The notes beneath the pieces were generated by a model. That model saw nothing but the letters and a program-made list of their open reading frames with translations, ran no database searches and was not told where the DNA came from. This document shows positions 9,195-16,493 of a stretch of 32,233 bases of DNA, one piece after another; position 1 is the stretch's first letter, and every line of letters starts with the position of its first letter. Origin of the DNA: Streptomyces sp. AcH 505 (GTDB lineage Bacteria > Actinomycetota > Actinomycetes > Streptomycetales > Streptomycetaceae). Made by a program: the position numbers and the translations under genes. The stretch lies in NCBI RefSeq assembly GCF_000818175.1, contig NZ_JTIY01000002.1:552856-585088 (forward strand), read 5' to 3'.

Positions 9195-9353
9195 TTGCGA
9201 CGCTCCTCCGGTCGATTGTTTTTAACGACTCGGCAAGAGCATGGCGGTGCATTCGGCGGCGCGGTGCGACCTCGTTGTTTCCCGGCGCGTCGCTGCCGTG
9301 CCGGGCGGGTGCGCGCGGTGGCGCGCCGTCAAGCGTGCGGTGTGCGCGGAGTG

Positions 9354-9382
9354 TTGACAGCCCCGTAATTTGTAAGTATCAC
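9354..9382 (+). promoter_or_regulatory. Probable sigma-70-type promoter of the glycosidase gene
   Basis: A perfect -35 TTGACA (9354-9359) is followed after 17 bases by TATCAC (9377-9382), a four-of-six match to the -10 consensus. It points at the glycosidase, whose start is about 75 bases downstream. The -10 lies inside the palindrome at 9368-9390, so a bound regulator would block it. Confidence 0.6.
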
Positions 9383-9390
9383 TTACAAAT
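9368..9390. promoter_or_regulatory. 23-bp perfect palindrome, candidate operator
   Basis: ATTTGTAAGT (9368-9377) and ACTTACAAAT (9381-9390) are perfect reverse complements around ATC. The element is AT-rich in a GC-rich genome and lies in the 270-base divergent region between ctaD and the glycosidase, overlapping the probable -10 of the latter. Dyads of this size are typical of dimeric repressors of the TetR, MarR or GntR type. The cognate protein is not evident. Confidence 0.7.
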
Positions 9391-9465
9391 ACCTTGATGC
9401 GTACGCGTCGAGCGTAGCGCTCCGGATGCGCGTCCCCACACACCGCCGGACCGAAGGTGTCAACC

Positions 9466-10770
9466 GTGAACCTACCGATAGTACGAAGTCTCCGCCCCCG
9501 TGTCGTCCTCGCGTTGTGCGTGGCCGCCGCGCTGATCTGGGCCGCCGTGGGCAATCTGCCCCGGGCCTCCGCGGGGAGTCTGCCCCGGCCGGCCGCCGCC
9601 GCCGCCGCGCAGCCCGGCGTCAAGGGCAAGGTGTACGCCGGGTACCAGGGCTGGTTCGCCGCCCCGGGCGACGGATCCCCGGTCAACAACTGGACCCACT
9701 GGGCGGGCAGCAAACCGTCACCCGGCAACCAGACCTTCGAGCTGTACCCCGACGTGTCGGCGTACCCCGCCAGTGCCAAGTTCCAGACCGGCTACGCCAA
9801 CCTGGGCAACGGACAGCCGGCGCAGCTCTTCTCCTCGTACCCCACGGCCATCGTCGACCAGCACTTCAAGTGGATGCAGCAGTACGGCATCGACGGCGCC
9901 GCCCTCCAGCGCTTCGGAAGTGACATCGCCACCGTCGGCTCGGCGCGCTACAAGCAGCGCAACGACATCACACTCAAGGCCCGCGACGCCGCGCAGAAGT
10001 ACGGCAGGGGCTTCTACGTCGAGTACGACATCAGCGGACTGACCGACGCCAATCTCCAGCAGACGATCCAGGCCGACTGGGCGGACACCGTCACCAACTC
10101 GATGCACCTGACCGACTCCTCCGCCTACGCGCACGAGGGCGGCAAGCCGGTCGTCGAGCTGTGGGGCCTCGGTGTGTCCAACCGGGCCGGCACGGCCCAG
10201 CAGAGCGTCGACCTGGTCAACTGGTTCAAGAGCAAGGGCGTGTACGTCATCGGCGGTGTGCCGCGCGGCTGGCGCACCGACAGCAACGCCAAGCCCGGCT
10301 TCGCCCCCGTCTACCGTGCGCTGAACATGGTCTCGCCGTGGAACACCGGCTCGGCGTCGGTCGACAACGCGCTCTTCGCCGCCGACCAGGCCCAGTTGAA
10401 GGCGAACGGCCAGGACTACCAGCCGGTCGTCTTCCCCGGCTTCGCGTGGTCCAACTGGAAGCCCGGCAACCCCCGCAACCAGATCCCCCGCAAGGCGGGC
10501 GACTTCATGTGGCAGCAGGCCGTGGGCGTCACCAGGTCCGGCACCACATCGGCGTTCATCGCGATGTTCGACGAGTACGACGAGGCCACCGCCATCGCGC
10601 CGGCCGCCGAGGACGCTTCGATGATCCCGACGAACCAGTACTTCCTCACCCTCGACGCCGACGGCAAGCACGTCTCGTCCGACTTCTACCTGCGGCTCGC
10701 CGGCGCGGCGACGAAGATGATCACCGGACAGACCCCGATCAGCGAGACAGTGCCGATTCCGCTCACCTAG
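9466..10770 (+). CDS. Secreted glycoside hydrolase, GH71/GH99-like
   Basis: A 434-residue secreted protein. A hydrophobic N-terminal stretch (about 12-28) followed by an Ala/Pro-rich linker acts as signal peptide or anchor. The rest resembles GH71/GH99-like (beta/alpha)8 enzymes annotated in actinomycetes: KVYAGYQGWFAAPGDG near 55-70, FYVEYDISG near 183-191, and FDEYDEAT near 368-375. Glu370 and Glu373 have the three-residue spacing described for the catalytic pair of GH99, but that correspondence is my inference. Family members hydrolyse mannan or alpha-glucan linkages; the substrate here is unknown. GTG 9466 has GAAGG eight bases upstream, so I prefer it over GTG 9457, which has none. A strong promoter and palindromic operator lie upstream; a long hairpin follows the stop. 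Confidence 0.8.
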   Translation: MNLPIVRSLRPRVVLALCVAAALIWAAVGNLPRASAGSLPRPAAAAAAQPGVKGKVYAGYQGWFAAPGDGSPVNNWTHWAGSKPSPGNQTFELYPDVSAYPASAKFQTGYANLGNGQPAQLFSSYPTAIVDQHFKWMQQYGIDGAALQRFGSDIATVGSARYKQRNDITLKARDAAQKYGRGFYVEYDISGLTDANLQQTIQADWADTVTNSMHLTDSSAYAHEGGKPVVELWGLGVSNRAGTAQQSVDLVNWFKSKGVYVIGGVPRGWRTDSNAKPGFAPVYRALNMVSPWNTGSASVDNALFAADQAQLKANGQDYQPVVFPGFAWSNWKPGNPRNQIPRKAGDFMWQQAVGVTRSGTTSAFIAMFDEYDEATAIAPAAEDASMIPTNQYFLTLDADGKHVSSDFYLRLAGAATKMITGQTPISETVPIPLT

Positions 10771-10773
10771 GTC

Positions 10774-10832
10774 GTGTCCGCAAAGTCTCGTCCGGCTCGC
10801 CCCGAGGGCGGACGACGATACTTTGCGGACAC
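10774..10832. terminator. Long nested palindrome, probable bidirectional terminator
   Basis: Outer arms GTGTCCGCAAAGT (10774-10786) and ACTTTGCGGACAC (10820-10832) are perfect over 13 bases. Inside are TCGTCCG (10788-10794) and CGGACGA (10809-10815), and then CTCG/CGAG. It starts three bases after the glycosidase stop and lies ahead of the convergent HTTM gene stop (10871), the place expected for a two-way terminator. Its length also fits a dispersed palindromic repeat. Confidence 0.65.
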
Positions 10833-10870
10833 TCCCCAGGGCCTGATCCGAACGACAGGCCCGGGATCCG

Positions 10871-11944
10871 TCAGCTCCTCGGCCCGGTCCGGCCCTCGGC
10901 AGGCGCGCTCACCGCGGCCCGGGGGCCGGGCAGGCTGCCGCCGTCCTGGACGGGGGATGCGGCGGCCGGAGGGCGGCCGCCGCGCAGCAGCGCGCGCACC
11001 CGGAGCCAGAACCGGTCCGGGACGAACACCGCGTCAGCGACGATCATCGCGCCGGAGAACAGCGGCAGCCCGAGGAGCAGCGCGATACCCAGATGCATCC
11101 CCAACAGCATCACCAGCACCGGGTACTTGAGCCTGCCGAACAGCACGAACGGGAAGGCCACCTGCAGCAGGACGGTCAGGTAACCGGCCACCGCCATGAA
11201 CACCGCGTGACCGTCGACGAGATGGGACAGGGCGGGCCACGGCCGGAACAGCTCCAGGTTCATGACGTAGTGCAGCGCGGTTCCGTCGCCCCACTTGCCG
11301 CCCTGGACCTTGTAGAGGCCGGCTGAGCCGTACAGGAAACAGACCTGGGCGGCGATGACGAACATCCCGCAGTTGTGCACCGCGGTGACCAGCGTCCGCC
11401 GGGCTTCACCGAGCCGCGAACGCGCGGCGCCGTACACCGGCCGCCGCTCCCGCAGCGCGTCCAGGGACCAGCGGCGCCCGCACCCGGTGAGCGTGAGATA
11501 CAGCGCCATCAGCAGGATCAGATTGTCGCCGCCGTCCGTCATGAAGATCGCCCGCGCGTGGAACGAGGCCACCACGACGGCGAACAGCACCGACGTCACC
11601 CGGGTCCGCCAGCCCACCAGGAACAGCGCGCAGACGACGAGCGCCAGGGCGTAACAGCACTCGAAATAGGCCCGGTTGTCGGACAGCGTCAGCACACTGG
11701 CCCAGCCGGTCTGGCCGAAGAGCTGCCGCGCCATGGTGGGCGTCCAGGGTGAGTCAGGACCCCAGATCTCGTCACGGTGCGGGAACTCGCGCAGCAGGAA
11801 GGTGAGATAGAGGAATCCGTACCCGATACGCAGCACGGACGCGGCGTACAGCGACACCGGCCGCTCGGTCAGCAGGCCGTAGAGCCGTGCGGCCCGGTCG
11901 CGTACGGCGGGCAGCGCGCGGGGGGTGCGCTCAGTCGTTGTCAT
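10871..11944 (-). CDS. HTTM-domain integral membrane protein (SdpB-like)
   Basis: A 357-residue polytopic membrane protein of the HTTM (horizontally transferred transmembrane) family, which includes vitamin K-dependent gamma-carboxylase and Bacillus SdpB. Visible features are a first membrane helix near SLYAASVLRIGYGFLYLTFLL (about 31-51), the FMTDGGDN segment (about 131-138) typical of the family, then further hydrophobic helices to about 305 and a Pro/Ala-rich cytoplasmic tail. The ATG at 11944 lies within the end of the DUF5819 gene (14-base overlap), so the two are translationally coupled. Actinobacterial HTTM proteins repeatedly sit beside DUF5819 proteins; their reaction is unknown. No carboxylase activity can be inferred, because the full vertebrate carboxylase architecture is absent. 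It converges on the glycosidase. Confidence 0.85.
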   Translation of the reverse strand: MTTTERTPRALPAVRDRAARLYGLLTERPVSLYAASVLRIGYGFLYLTFLLREFPHRDEIWGPDSPWTPTMARQLFGQTGWASVLTLSDNRAYFECCYALALVVCALFLVGWRTRVTSVLFAVVVASFHARAIFMTDGGDNLILLMALYLTLTGCGRRWSLDALRERRPVYGAARSRLGEARRTLVTAVHNCGMFVIAAQVCFLYGSAGLYKVQGGKWGDGTALHYVMNLELFRPWPALSHLVDGHAVFMAVAGYLTVLLQVAFPFVLFGRLKYPVLVMLLGMHLGIALLLGLPLFSGAMIVADAVFVPDRFWLRVRALLRGGRPPAAASPVQDGGSLPGPRAAVSAPAEGRTGPRS

Positions 11945-12617
11945 GGGAGATCACCGTCCACCAGGGCAGATAACGGGTGTCGGCGGCGGACGGCGCCTTG
12001 GCTGCCGCGCGAGGTGTGCCGGTCGAGCCCGGCGGTGCGATCTGCTCCGTGACGACGCGGAGCTGGACGGACTCGAAAGAGCCGTGCCGGTGGGCGGCGA
12101 CCCGGTCGGTCGCGATGTCACGCAGATACTCCTGCAGCAGCACGGCACGTTCCGAATGCGGCACGTCGTCCCCGCCGTGCGATTCGAGGTACGACGACCA
12201 AGCCCTGCGCAGCATGTTCTGCGACGTGTGGCTGGGAAACACACTGTGCCGCACCGCTTCGTCGTCCACGGCGGACAGGTCGAACCAGCCGCTCACCGTG
12301 ACGGCCCCGGCCGCGTCGGTGTGCGCGGTGCGGGCCGAGATCCGCTGGTTCACGGACTCGGGATCGGGTGCGAAAAGCTTCCAGTTCTGTTCGAACAAGG
12401 GATAGACCCACGCGTTGACCTGCCGGCTGAACTGCCGTGAGACGGCGTTGGCCGGGGCCACGTGCAGAAACACCAGGAACACATGGACCAGCGCCGCCGC
12501 AGCGCACAGCAGGACGGCGGCCCCGAGCCCCGCCGACGGTCGACGCGACGGTGGCGGCGGCTCTGTGTCCGGCCGGCTCTGTTCAGTTACATCCGTTGGT
12601 TCCGTGCCGACCAGCAC
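11931..12617 (-). CDS. DUF5819 family protein, partner of HTTM protein (SdpA-like)
   Basis: A 228-residue protein with a disordered Pro-rich N-terminus, one membrane segment (about 31-54, GLGAAVLLCAAAALVHVFLV) and an extracellular domain starting with the diagnostic NWKLFAPDPESVNQRI block (about 78-93). This NW.LFAP.P signature marks DUF5819 and resembles SdpA of Bacillus. GTG 12617 is the first in-frame start downstream of the hairpin at 12651-12688; its ribosome site is poor (AAAGG at 12 bases, or GGAG only two bases away), so the start is uncertain. The open frame extends to 12683, but that stretch is inside the terminator. The stop overlaps the HTTM start by 14 bases, indicating coupled translation and probably a shared complex. 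Biochemical role unknown. Confidence 0.8.
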   Translation of the reverse strand: MLVGTEPTDVTEQSRPDTEPPPPSRRPSAGLGAAVLLCAAAALVHVFLVFLHVAPANAVSRQFSRQVNAWVYPLFEQNWKLFAPDPESVNQRISARTAHTDAAGAVTVSGWFDLSAVDDEAVRHSVFPSHTSQNMLRRAWSSYLESHGGDDVPHSERAVLLQEYLRDIATDRVAAHRHGSFESVQLRVVTEQIAPPGSTGTPRAAAKAPSAADTRYLPWWTVISHDND

Positions 12618-12650
12618 AGCTCCACCCGGCCTTTCTTGCCTTGGGACGGC

Positions 12651-12688
12651 GGCGCGTGGCGGAATCGGCCTCGATTCCGCCACGCGCC
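12651..12688 (-). terminator. Perfect 17-bp hairpin after the ice-binding-like gene
   Basis: Arms GGCGCGTGGCGGAATCG (12651-12667) and its exact reverse complement (12672-12688) enclose a four-base loop. It lies 19 bases past the stop of the DUF3494 gene and before DUF5819, so it should separate those transcripts. It has no U-tract, but the stem is among the strongest in the window. Confidence 0.75.
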
Positions 12689-12706
12689 GGTCGCTGTCCG
12701 GGTTAC

Positions 12707-13873
12707 TCAGTGCTTGTCGGGCTGGTCGCCGTAGCCCTCGTGCTGGCCGGGCTGCTCGCCGTACGGGGCGGGCTTGTGCGGCTTGCCGTGGCCGTGGCCC
12801 GGCGGCTTGCCGTGCCCGTGCCCATGGCCGTGTCCGTGACCATGTCCGTGACCGCCGCCGGTGGTTCCGCCGGTGATGGTGCTGCCCGTCGTGCCGCCGG
12901 TGACGGTGGCGCCGGTGGTGCCGCCCGTCACGACTCCGCCGAGTACGCCGCCGAGCACACCGCCGGTGCCGCCACCCGTCGTCACGCCGCCGAGTACGCC
13001 GCCGAGCACGCCCCCGAGGACGCCCGTCGTCGTACCGCCGGTGGTCGTACCGGTGGTCGTACCGGTCGTCGTACCGGTGGTGGTACCCGTGGTCGTACCG
13101 GTGGTGGTGCCGGTCGTCGTGCCGCCCGTGGTGGTGGAGCAGGTCGACCTGGTGATCCTGTTGGTGTCCAGCGACACCGAGCCGTTACGGGCCAGCGCCC
13201 GGCCGTCGATGCTGGCTCCCGTGGTCACACTGATCGAGGTGAGGGCCAGGATGTTGCCGACGAACGTGGAGTTGGTGCCCAGCGTGGCCGAACTGCCGAT
13301 CTCCCAGAACACGTTGCACGGCTGTGCGCCGTTGACCAGCAGCACCCGGCTCGCGGAGGCCGTCGTCAGTCCCGAACCGACCTGGAAGACCCACACGGCG
13401 TTGGGGTCGCCCTGGGCGTCCAGTGTGAGGGTGCCGGTGAGGCCCAGTGTCGAGGAGGCCGTGTACACACCGGGGACCAGGGTCAGGCCGCCCGCGTCCG
13501 GCGGCAGCGCCGCGTCGGTTGCCTGCCCCGCCGCGTCGTTGAACGCCGTCACCAGGTCGGACTTGGCCTGCAGGGCCACCGCGTCCGCCGAGTGCTGCGC
13601 ACCGTTCACGATGCCGGGCGGGAACCCGCTGATGGCCGTGCCCGGGCTCACCCCGAGGTCTCCGGTGAGGACGGACGGTCCTGTGTTGGTGACCGATTCA
13701 CCGGCCAGTACGGCGAAGCTGGCCGTCGTGCCCAGCGGCACGGGAGTTGCGATCGCGTTCGCCTGAGTGGAGGTCGTCGCGACCACGGCGGCGGCGACAA
13801 GCGGCGCGACAATTACGGCTGTCCAGCGCGACATCCGGTGTCTTTGCGGCGCACGCAGAAAATTCGGCGTCAT
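12707..13873 (-). CDS. Secreted DUF3494 (ice-binding-like) protein with Thr/Gly and His/Gly tail
   Basis: A 388-residue secreted protein. A signal peptide (residues about 15-40, ending TSTQANA) precedes a DUF3494 beta-solenoid domain (about 46-240: LGTTASFAVLAGESVTNTG, PSVLTGDLGVSPGTAISGFPPG, NVFWEIGSSATLGTNSTFVGNI). This fold includes bacterial ice-binding and adhesion proteins; in soil actinomycetes it is more likely a surface adhesin than an antifreeze, but that is inference. The tail is extremely repetitive: GTTT units, VLGG units, then a run of alternating His-Gly, then a Lys/Pro/Gln/His-rich end. No sortase LPXTG motif is seen. ATG 13873 and ATG 13834 are both possible; neither has a good ribosome site, and I chose the longer because family members have a basic n-region. 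Divergent from a small HTH gene. Confidence 0.85.
   Translation of the reverse strand: MTPNFLRAPQRHRMSRWTAVIVAPLVAAAVVATTSTQANAIATPVPLGTTASFAVLAGESVTNTGPSVLTGDLGVSPGTAISGFPPGIVNGAQHSADAVALQAKSDLVTAFNDAAGQATDAALPPDAGGLTLVPGVYTASSTLGLTGTLTLDAQGDPNAVWVFQVGSGLTTASASRVLLVNGAQPCNVFWEIGSSATLGTNSTFVGNILALTSISVTTGASIDGRALARNGSVSLDTNRITRSTCSTTTGGTTTGTTTGTTTGTTTGTTTGTTTGTTTGGTTTGVLGGVLGGVLGGVTTGGGTGGVLGGVLGGVVTGGTTGATVTGGTTGSTITGGTTGGGHGHGHGHGHGHGHGKPPGHGHGKPHKPAPYGEQPGQHEGYGDQPDKH
12811..12852. repeat. Short tandem repeat encoding alternating His-Gly
   Basis: A six-base periodic tract (complement of GGN CAC/CAT) in the 3' part of the DUF3494 gene encodes seven or so His-Gly pairs followed by Lys-Pro-Pro-Gly and another His-Gly block. 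Such tracts can vary in copy number and the His run could bind metal ions. Confidence 0.75.
13027..13136. repeat. 12-bp tandem repeat encoding Gly-Thr-Thr-Thr units
   Basis: Degenerate 12-base units (complement of GGN ACN ACN ACN) repeat about eight times in the linker of the DUF3494 protein. Frame is kept throughout. The tract forms a flexible, probably glycosylatable stalk between the beta-solenoid and the tail. Confidence 0.75.
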
Positions 13874-13960
13874 CGAGGGCCCAGATCCTGTCACAGTCGA
13901 TGTTCTTGTTGAGGACGGCACGGGGTCGGGGCGCCGCCACATCTGTCGCCGGAATATTAA

Positions 13961-14017
13961 GCCCGGAATCGACTCGGATATTCGACGCATCCGAGTGAAT
14001 TGAAAAGAATTCCGGGC
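13961..14017. promoter_or_regulatory. Nested inverted repeats in the DUF3494/HTH divergent region
   Basis: Outer arms GCCCGGAAT (13961-13969) and ATTCCGGGC (14009-14017) enclose inner arms ACTCGGAT (13972-13979) and ATCCGAGT (13989-13996). The spacer is AT-richer than the surroundings. It lies 88 bases upstream of the DUF3494 start and about 140 upstream of the divergent HTH gene. It may be a pair of operators or an RNA cruciform in the DUF3494 leader. Confidence 0.5.
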
Positions 14018-14158
14018 CCGGATCGCCATAGATATGACAACGATACAAAGGTAATTCGGTTGAATCACTCCGGCGGGCCACTCCGATGGCCGATGGCCTT
14101 CACCCGCCGTCGCTCGTTGGCCCGGTGTGATCAATATTGCTGGGAAGGTGACCACACG

Positions 14159-14632
14159 ATGAGCAAGCACAAGAAGGGCCGCAAGCACCGCACCGTCAAC
14201 CGGACGCCCCGTCCGGTCGGCCCCGCCGCAGGCCGGCGCGCCGCGACACCGAGGGCCAAGGGCCTGATCCCGCCCCCGGCCCATACGGCGACAAGTGAGC
14301 CGCAGGGGCCGGGGGAGCCGGCCGCGCAGGAGGAGCCGGCGGGACCCGTGTTCTACAACAGCGCGCGCAACGGCGGTCTCGGGCTCCACGCGGCGAAGAC
14401 CTGGCGGGAGTTGAACACGGCCGGCGCGTCAGGGGTGAGCGTCGACGAGCTGTCCGCGGCCGCCGGCTACCAGGCGCCGACCATCACCAAGCATCTGAAG
14501 GGCCTGGCCCGTTACGGGCTGGCCGAGCAGAACGGTGACCGGTGGCAGCCGACCGGCAGGAGCCAGTGGGAGGCGGCCGCCCAGCACGGCCTGCCGGTAC
14601 GGGCGGGCGACGAGGCCCTCGTCGGCGGCTGA
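14159..14632 (+). CDS. Small winged-helix DNA-binding protein with basic N-terminus
   Basis: A 157-residue protein. The first 20 residues are highly basic (SKHKKGRKHRTVNR), followed by a Pro/Ala/Glu-rich linker to about 60, then a winged-helix domain (about 70-135) with VSVDELSAAAGYQAPTITKH as helix-turn-helix and YGLAEQNGDRWQPT as the wing. It resembles MarR/ArsR-like folds without a ligand pocket. Start ATG 14159 has AAGGTGA seven bases upstream. It is divergent from the DUF3494 gene, with nested repeats between, so it may regulate that gene; this is inference. It ends 25 bases before the stop of the convergent S1 protease. Confidence 0.8.
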   Translation: MSKHKKGRKHRTVNRTPRPVGPAAGRRAATPRAKGLIPPPAHTATSEPQGPGEPAAQEEPAGPVFYNSARNGGLGLHAAKTWRELNTAGASGVSVDELSAAAGYQAPTITKHLKGLARYGLAEQNGDRWQPTGRSQWEAAAQHGLPVRAGDEALVGG

Positions 14633-14657
14633 ACGCGCCAGGGGCGTGCGGCGACGG

Positions 14658-15944
14658 TCAGTTGTCCGTCATGCCCGGTTCGTCGCCGACCGCGGTGTCC
14701 GAGGCGCCCGGGTCCGCGCCGTCCGGGGCGCCGATCGTCGCGCCGGTGGCGGCCAGCGCCGTGGTGACCGGCTGGAAGAACGTCTCGCCGCCGCTGGTGC
14801 AGTCGCCGCTGCCGCCCGAGGTGAGGCCGACGGCGGCGTCGGCGGCGAACAGCGCGCCGCCGCTGTCGCCCGGCTCGGCGCAGACATCGGTCTGGATCAG
14901 ACCGTTGACGATGTCGCCGTTGCCGTAGTTGACCGTGGCGTCCAGGCCGGTCACCGTACCTTCGTGCACCCCGGTGGTGCTGCCGGAGCGGGTCACCTGA
15001 AGTCCCACGCTCGCGTCCACGGCCCGGGTGATCTCCTGCGTACCGGCGTCCCCCAGGTCGACGGCGCTGGGCGGCTGGGTGGCCGCGTCGTCGTACGTCA
15101 CGAGCGAGAAGTCGGCGACGGGGAACGTCGACACGGCGACGGTGCCCAGCTGTTGGGTGCCGTTCTGGTCGGCGAACCAGGTGTCCGCCTCGTTCCCGCA
15201 GTGCCCGGCGGTGAGGAAGGCGGGCGCGCCCGCGACATCGACGTTGAAGCCGAGGGAGCAGCGGACGGCGCCGCCGAATATCGCGTCGCCCCCGCTCACC
15301 CCGCCGACGGCCTGCCCGCTCTGGTCCTGACCGCTCTGGTCCTGGCCGCCCGTACCCTGGGCGTCCGAGCCCTGCCCTGCCATGCCCTGTCCGCCGCGGT
15401 GGTGACCGTCGAAGGGCCGGAACACGCCGGCGCTCCGCTTCATGGTCACCAGACCGCCGAGATCGTCGACGGCCCTGTTCAGCGTCGCCATCCGGTCACC
15501 CGTGACGGTGCTGTCCGCGAGTACGGAGACCGTGTTGGTCCTCGGGTCGACGGACCACGCGGTGCCCGGCACCGAAGCGGTGGCCTTGAGGGTCTGCGCC
15601 GCGTTCTTGAGCGCGGCGGTGCTGTTGGGCACGATCCGCGCGACCCCGCCGCCCGCCTCGACGCTCCGGGCGCCCCGCGCGTCGAGGACGTTGACGACCA
15701 GCTGCTTGGCGTCGGCGCTGTAGTACCAGCCCGCAGCGCCGTTCCCGAGGGTCGCGGTGAGCGCGGTACCCAGCCGGGCCGCGGCGTCCGGCGTGAGCAC
15801 GCGGCTCTCCGTGCGCCGGTCACCTCGCTGTTCGTGTTCGGAGCTCGCGTGAGCGCTCGGCAGCAGGATGGCGGCTCCGGCGATGGCGATCGCGCAGGCC
15901 CCGGCGGCGAAACCGGTCCGCTTGTTCACATGTCGGTGGCTCAA
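14658..15944 (-). CDS. Secreted S1 family serine protease with pro-region (streptogrisin/alpha-lytic-like)
   Basis: A 428-residue preproprotein. A signal peptide (about 9-33, ending SAHA) is followed by a pro-region of about 140 residues resembling the alpha-lytic protease pro-domain, a Gly/Gln-rich linker with a QDQSG repeat (about 183-213), and a chymotrypsin-fold catalytic domain (about 217-405). The triad is His248 (TAGHCGN), Asp278 (VADFSLV) and Ser361 (GDSGG); Cys229-Cys249 and Cys355-Cys382 should form the usual disulfides. An acidic C-terminal extension of about 25 residues follows. The codon at 15944 is TTG, chosen because GGAGGG lies seven bases upstream and the resulting N-terminus (LSHRHVNKR) matches that of related proteases; GTG 15929 has no ribosome site. 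Confidence 0.9.
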   Translation of the reverse strand: MSHRHVNKRTGFAAGACAIAIAGAAILLPSAHASSEHEQRGDRRTESRVLTPDAAARLGTALTATLGNGAAGWYYSADAKQLVVNVLDARGARSVEAGGGVARIVPNSTAALKNAAQTLKATASVPGTAWSVDPRTNTVSVLADSTVTGDRMATLNRAVDDLGGLVTMKRSAGVFRPFDGHHRGGQGMAGQGSDAQGTGGQDQSGQDQSGQAVGGVSGGDAIFGGAVRCSLGFNVDVAGAPAFLTAGHCGNEADTWFADQNGTQQLGTVAVSTFPVADFSLVTYDDAATQPPSAVDLGDAGTQEITRAVDASVGLQVTRSGSTTGVHEGTVTGLDATVNYGNGDIVNGLIQTDVCAEPGDSGGALFAADAAVGLTSGGSGDCTSGGETFFQPVTTALAATGATIGAPDGADPGASDTAVGDEPGMTDN

Positions 15945-16114
15945 CTCACGGCCCTCCAGAGAGGGACAGGTCCGTCCTGTCCACCGGGAGGTACGGGCGA
16001 GCGGCGCCGGATTCTCAACCGGAGGCCCGCGGATCTTCCTTGCGTGAACCCGGGGGACGGGGGCAGTCGGCGCAGAGAGGAACAATCCGTACACGTCGAT
16101 GAGGGAGCCGTTTG

Positions 16115-16468
16115 ATGAGCGAGAACATGTGGGGCTACCAGCCGACGACGGGACACACCGCGGGCAACACCCTGACCGGCTACAAGGTCGAGGCGACGGA
16201 CGGCACCGTCGGCAAGGTCGACAAACACTCCGACGAGGTGGGCTCCGCCTACCTCGTCGTCGACACGGGCGTCTGGATCTTCGGCAAGCATGTGCTGCTG
16301 CCGGCCGGCACCGTCAGCCGGGTCGACCCGGAAGAAGAGAAAATCTATGTCGACCGTACGAAGGAGCAGATCAAGGAAGCTCCCGAGTTCGACAAGGAAA
16401 AGCATGTGGGGGACGCCGCCTATCACCACCAGGTGGGCGAGCATTACGGCCGTCACCGCCGCGTCTGA
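16115..16468 (+). CDS. PRC-barrel domain protein
   Basis: A 117-residue soluble protein. Residues about 17-80 form a PRC-barrel: LTGYKVEATDGTVGKVD, then AYLVVDTGVWIFGKHVLLPAGTVSRVD. The C-terminal part is charged and ends with a His-rich segment (YHHQVGEHYGRHRR). PRC-barrels bind partners in RNA processing (RimM), photosystem assembly or stress responses; streptomycete paralogues of this size are often stress-inducible, but the function here is unknown. Start ATG 16115 has GAGGGAG seven bases upstream; a TTG three bases earlier is less likely. It is divergent from the S1 protease and lies 57 bases before glgX in the same direction. Confidence 0.85.
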   Translation: MSENMWGYQPTTGHTAGNTLTGYKVEATDGTVGKVDKHSDEVGSAYLVVDTGVWIFGKHVLLPAGTVSRVDPEEEKIYVDRTKEQIKEAPEFDKEKHVGDAAYHHQVGEHYGRHRRV

Positions 16469-16493
16469 AACTCGCGTACGGCAGTCAATGCAT

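Noticed and set aside
12618..12683. 22-codon extension of the DUF5819 gene to GTG 12683
   Set aside because: It would start inside the right arm of the 17-bp hairpin terminator and has no ribosome site.
13027..13136. CRISPR-like periodic repeats
   Set aside because: Units are 12 bases without spacers and encode an in-frame Gly-Thr stalk.
12437..13912. 491-residue plus-strand frame opposite the DUF3494 gene
   Set aside because: Repetitive Arg/Gly shadow of the tandem repeats; no start signal or domain.
14658..16094. Longer S1 protease start at 16094
   Set aside because: The added 50 residues lack a signal-peptide pattern and precede the TTG start that has GGAGGG at seven bases.
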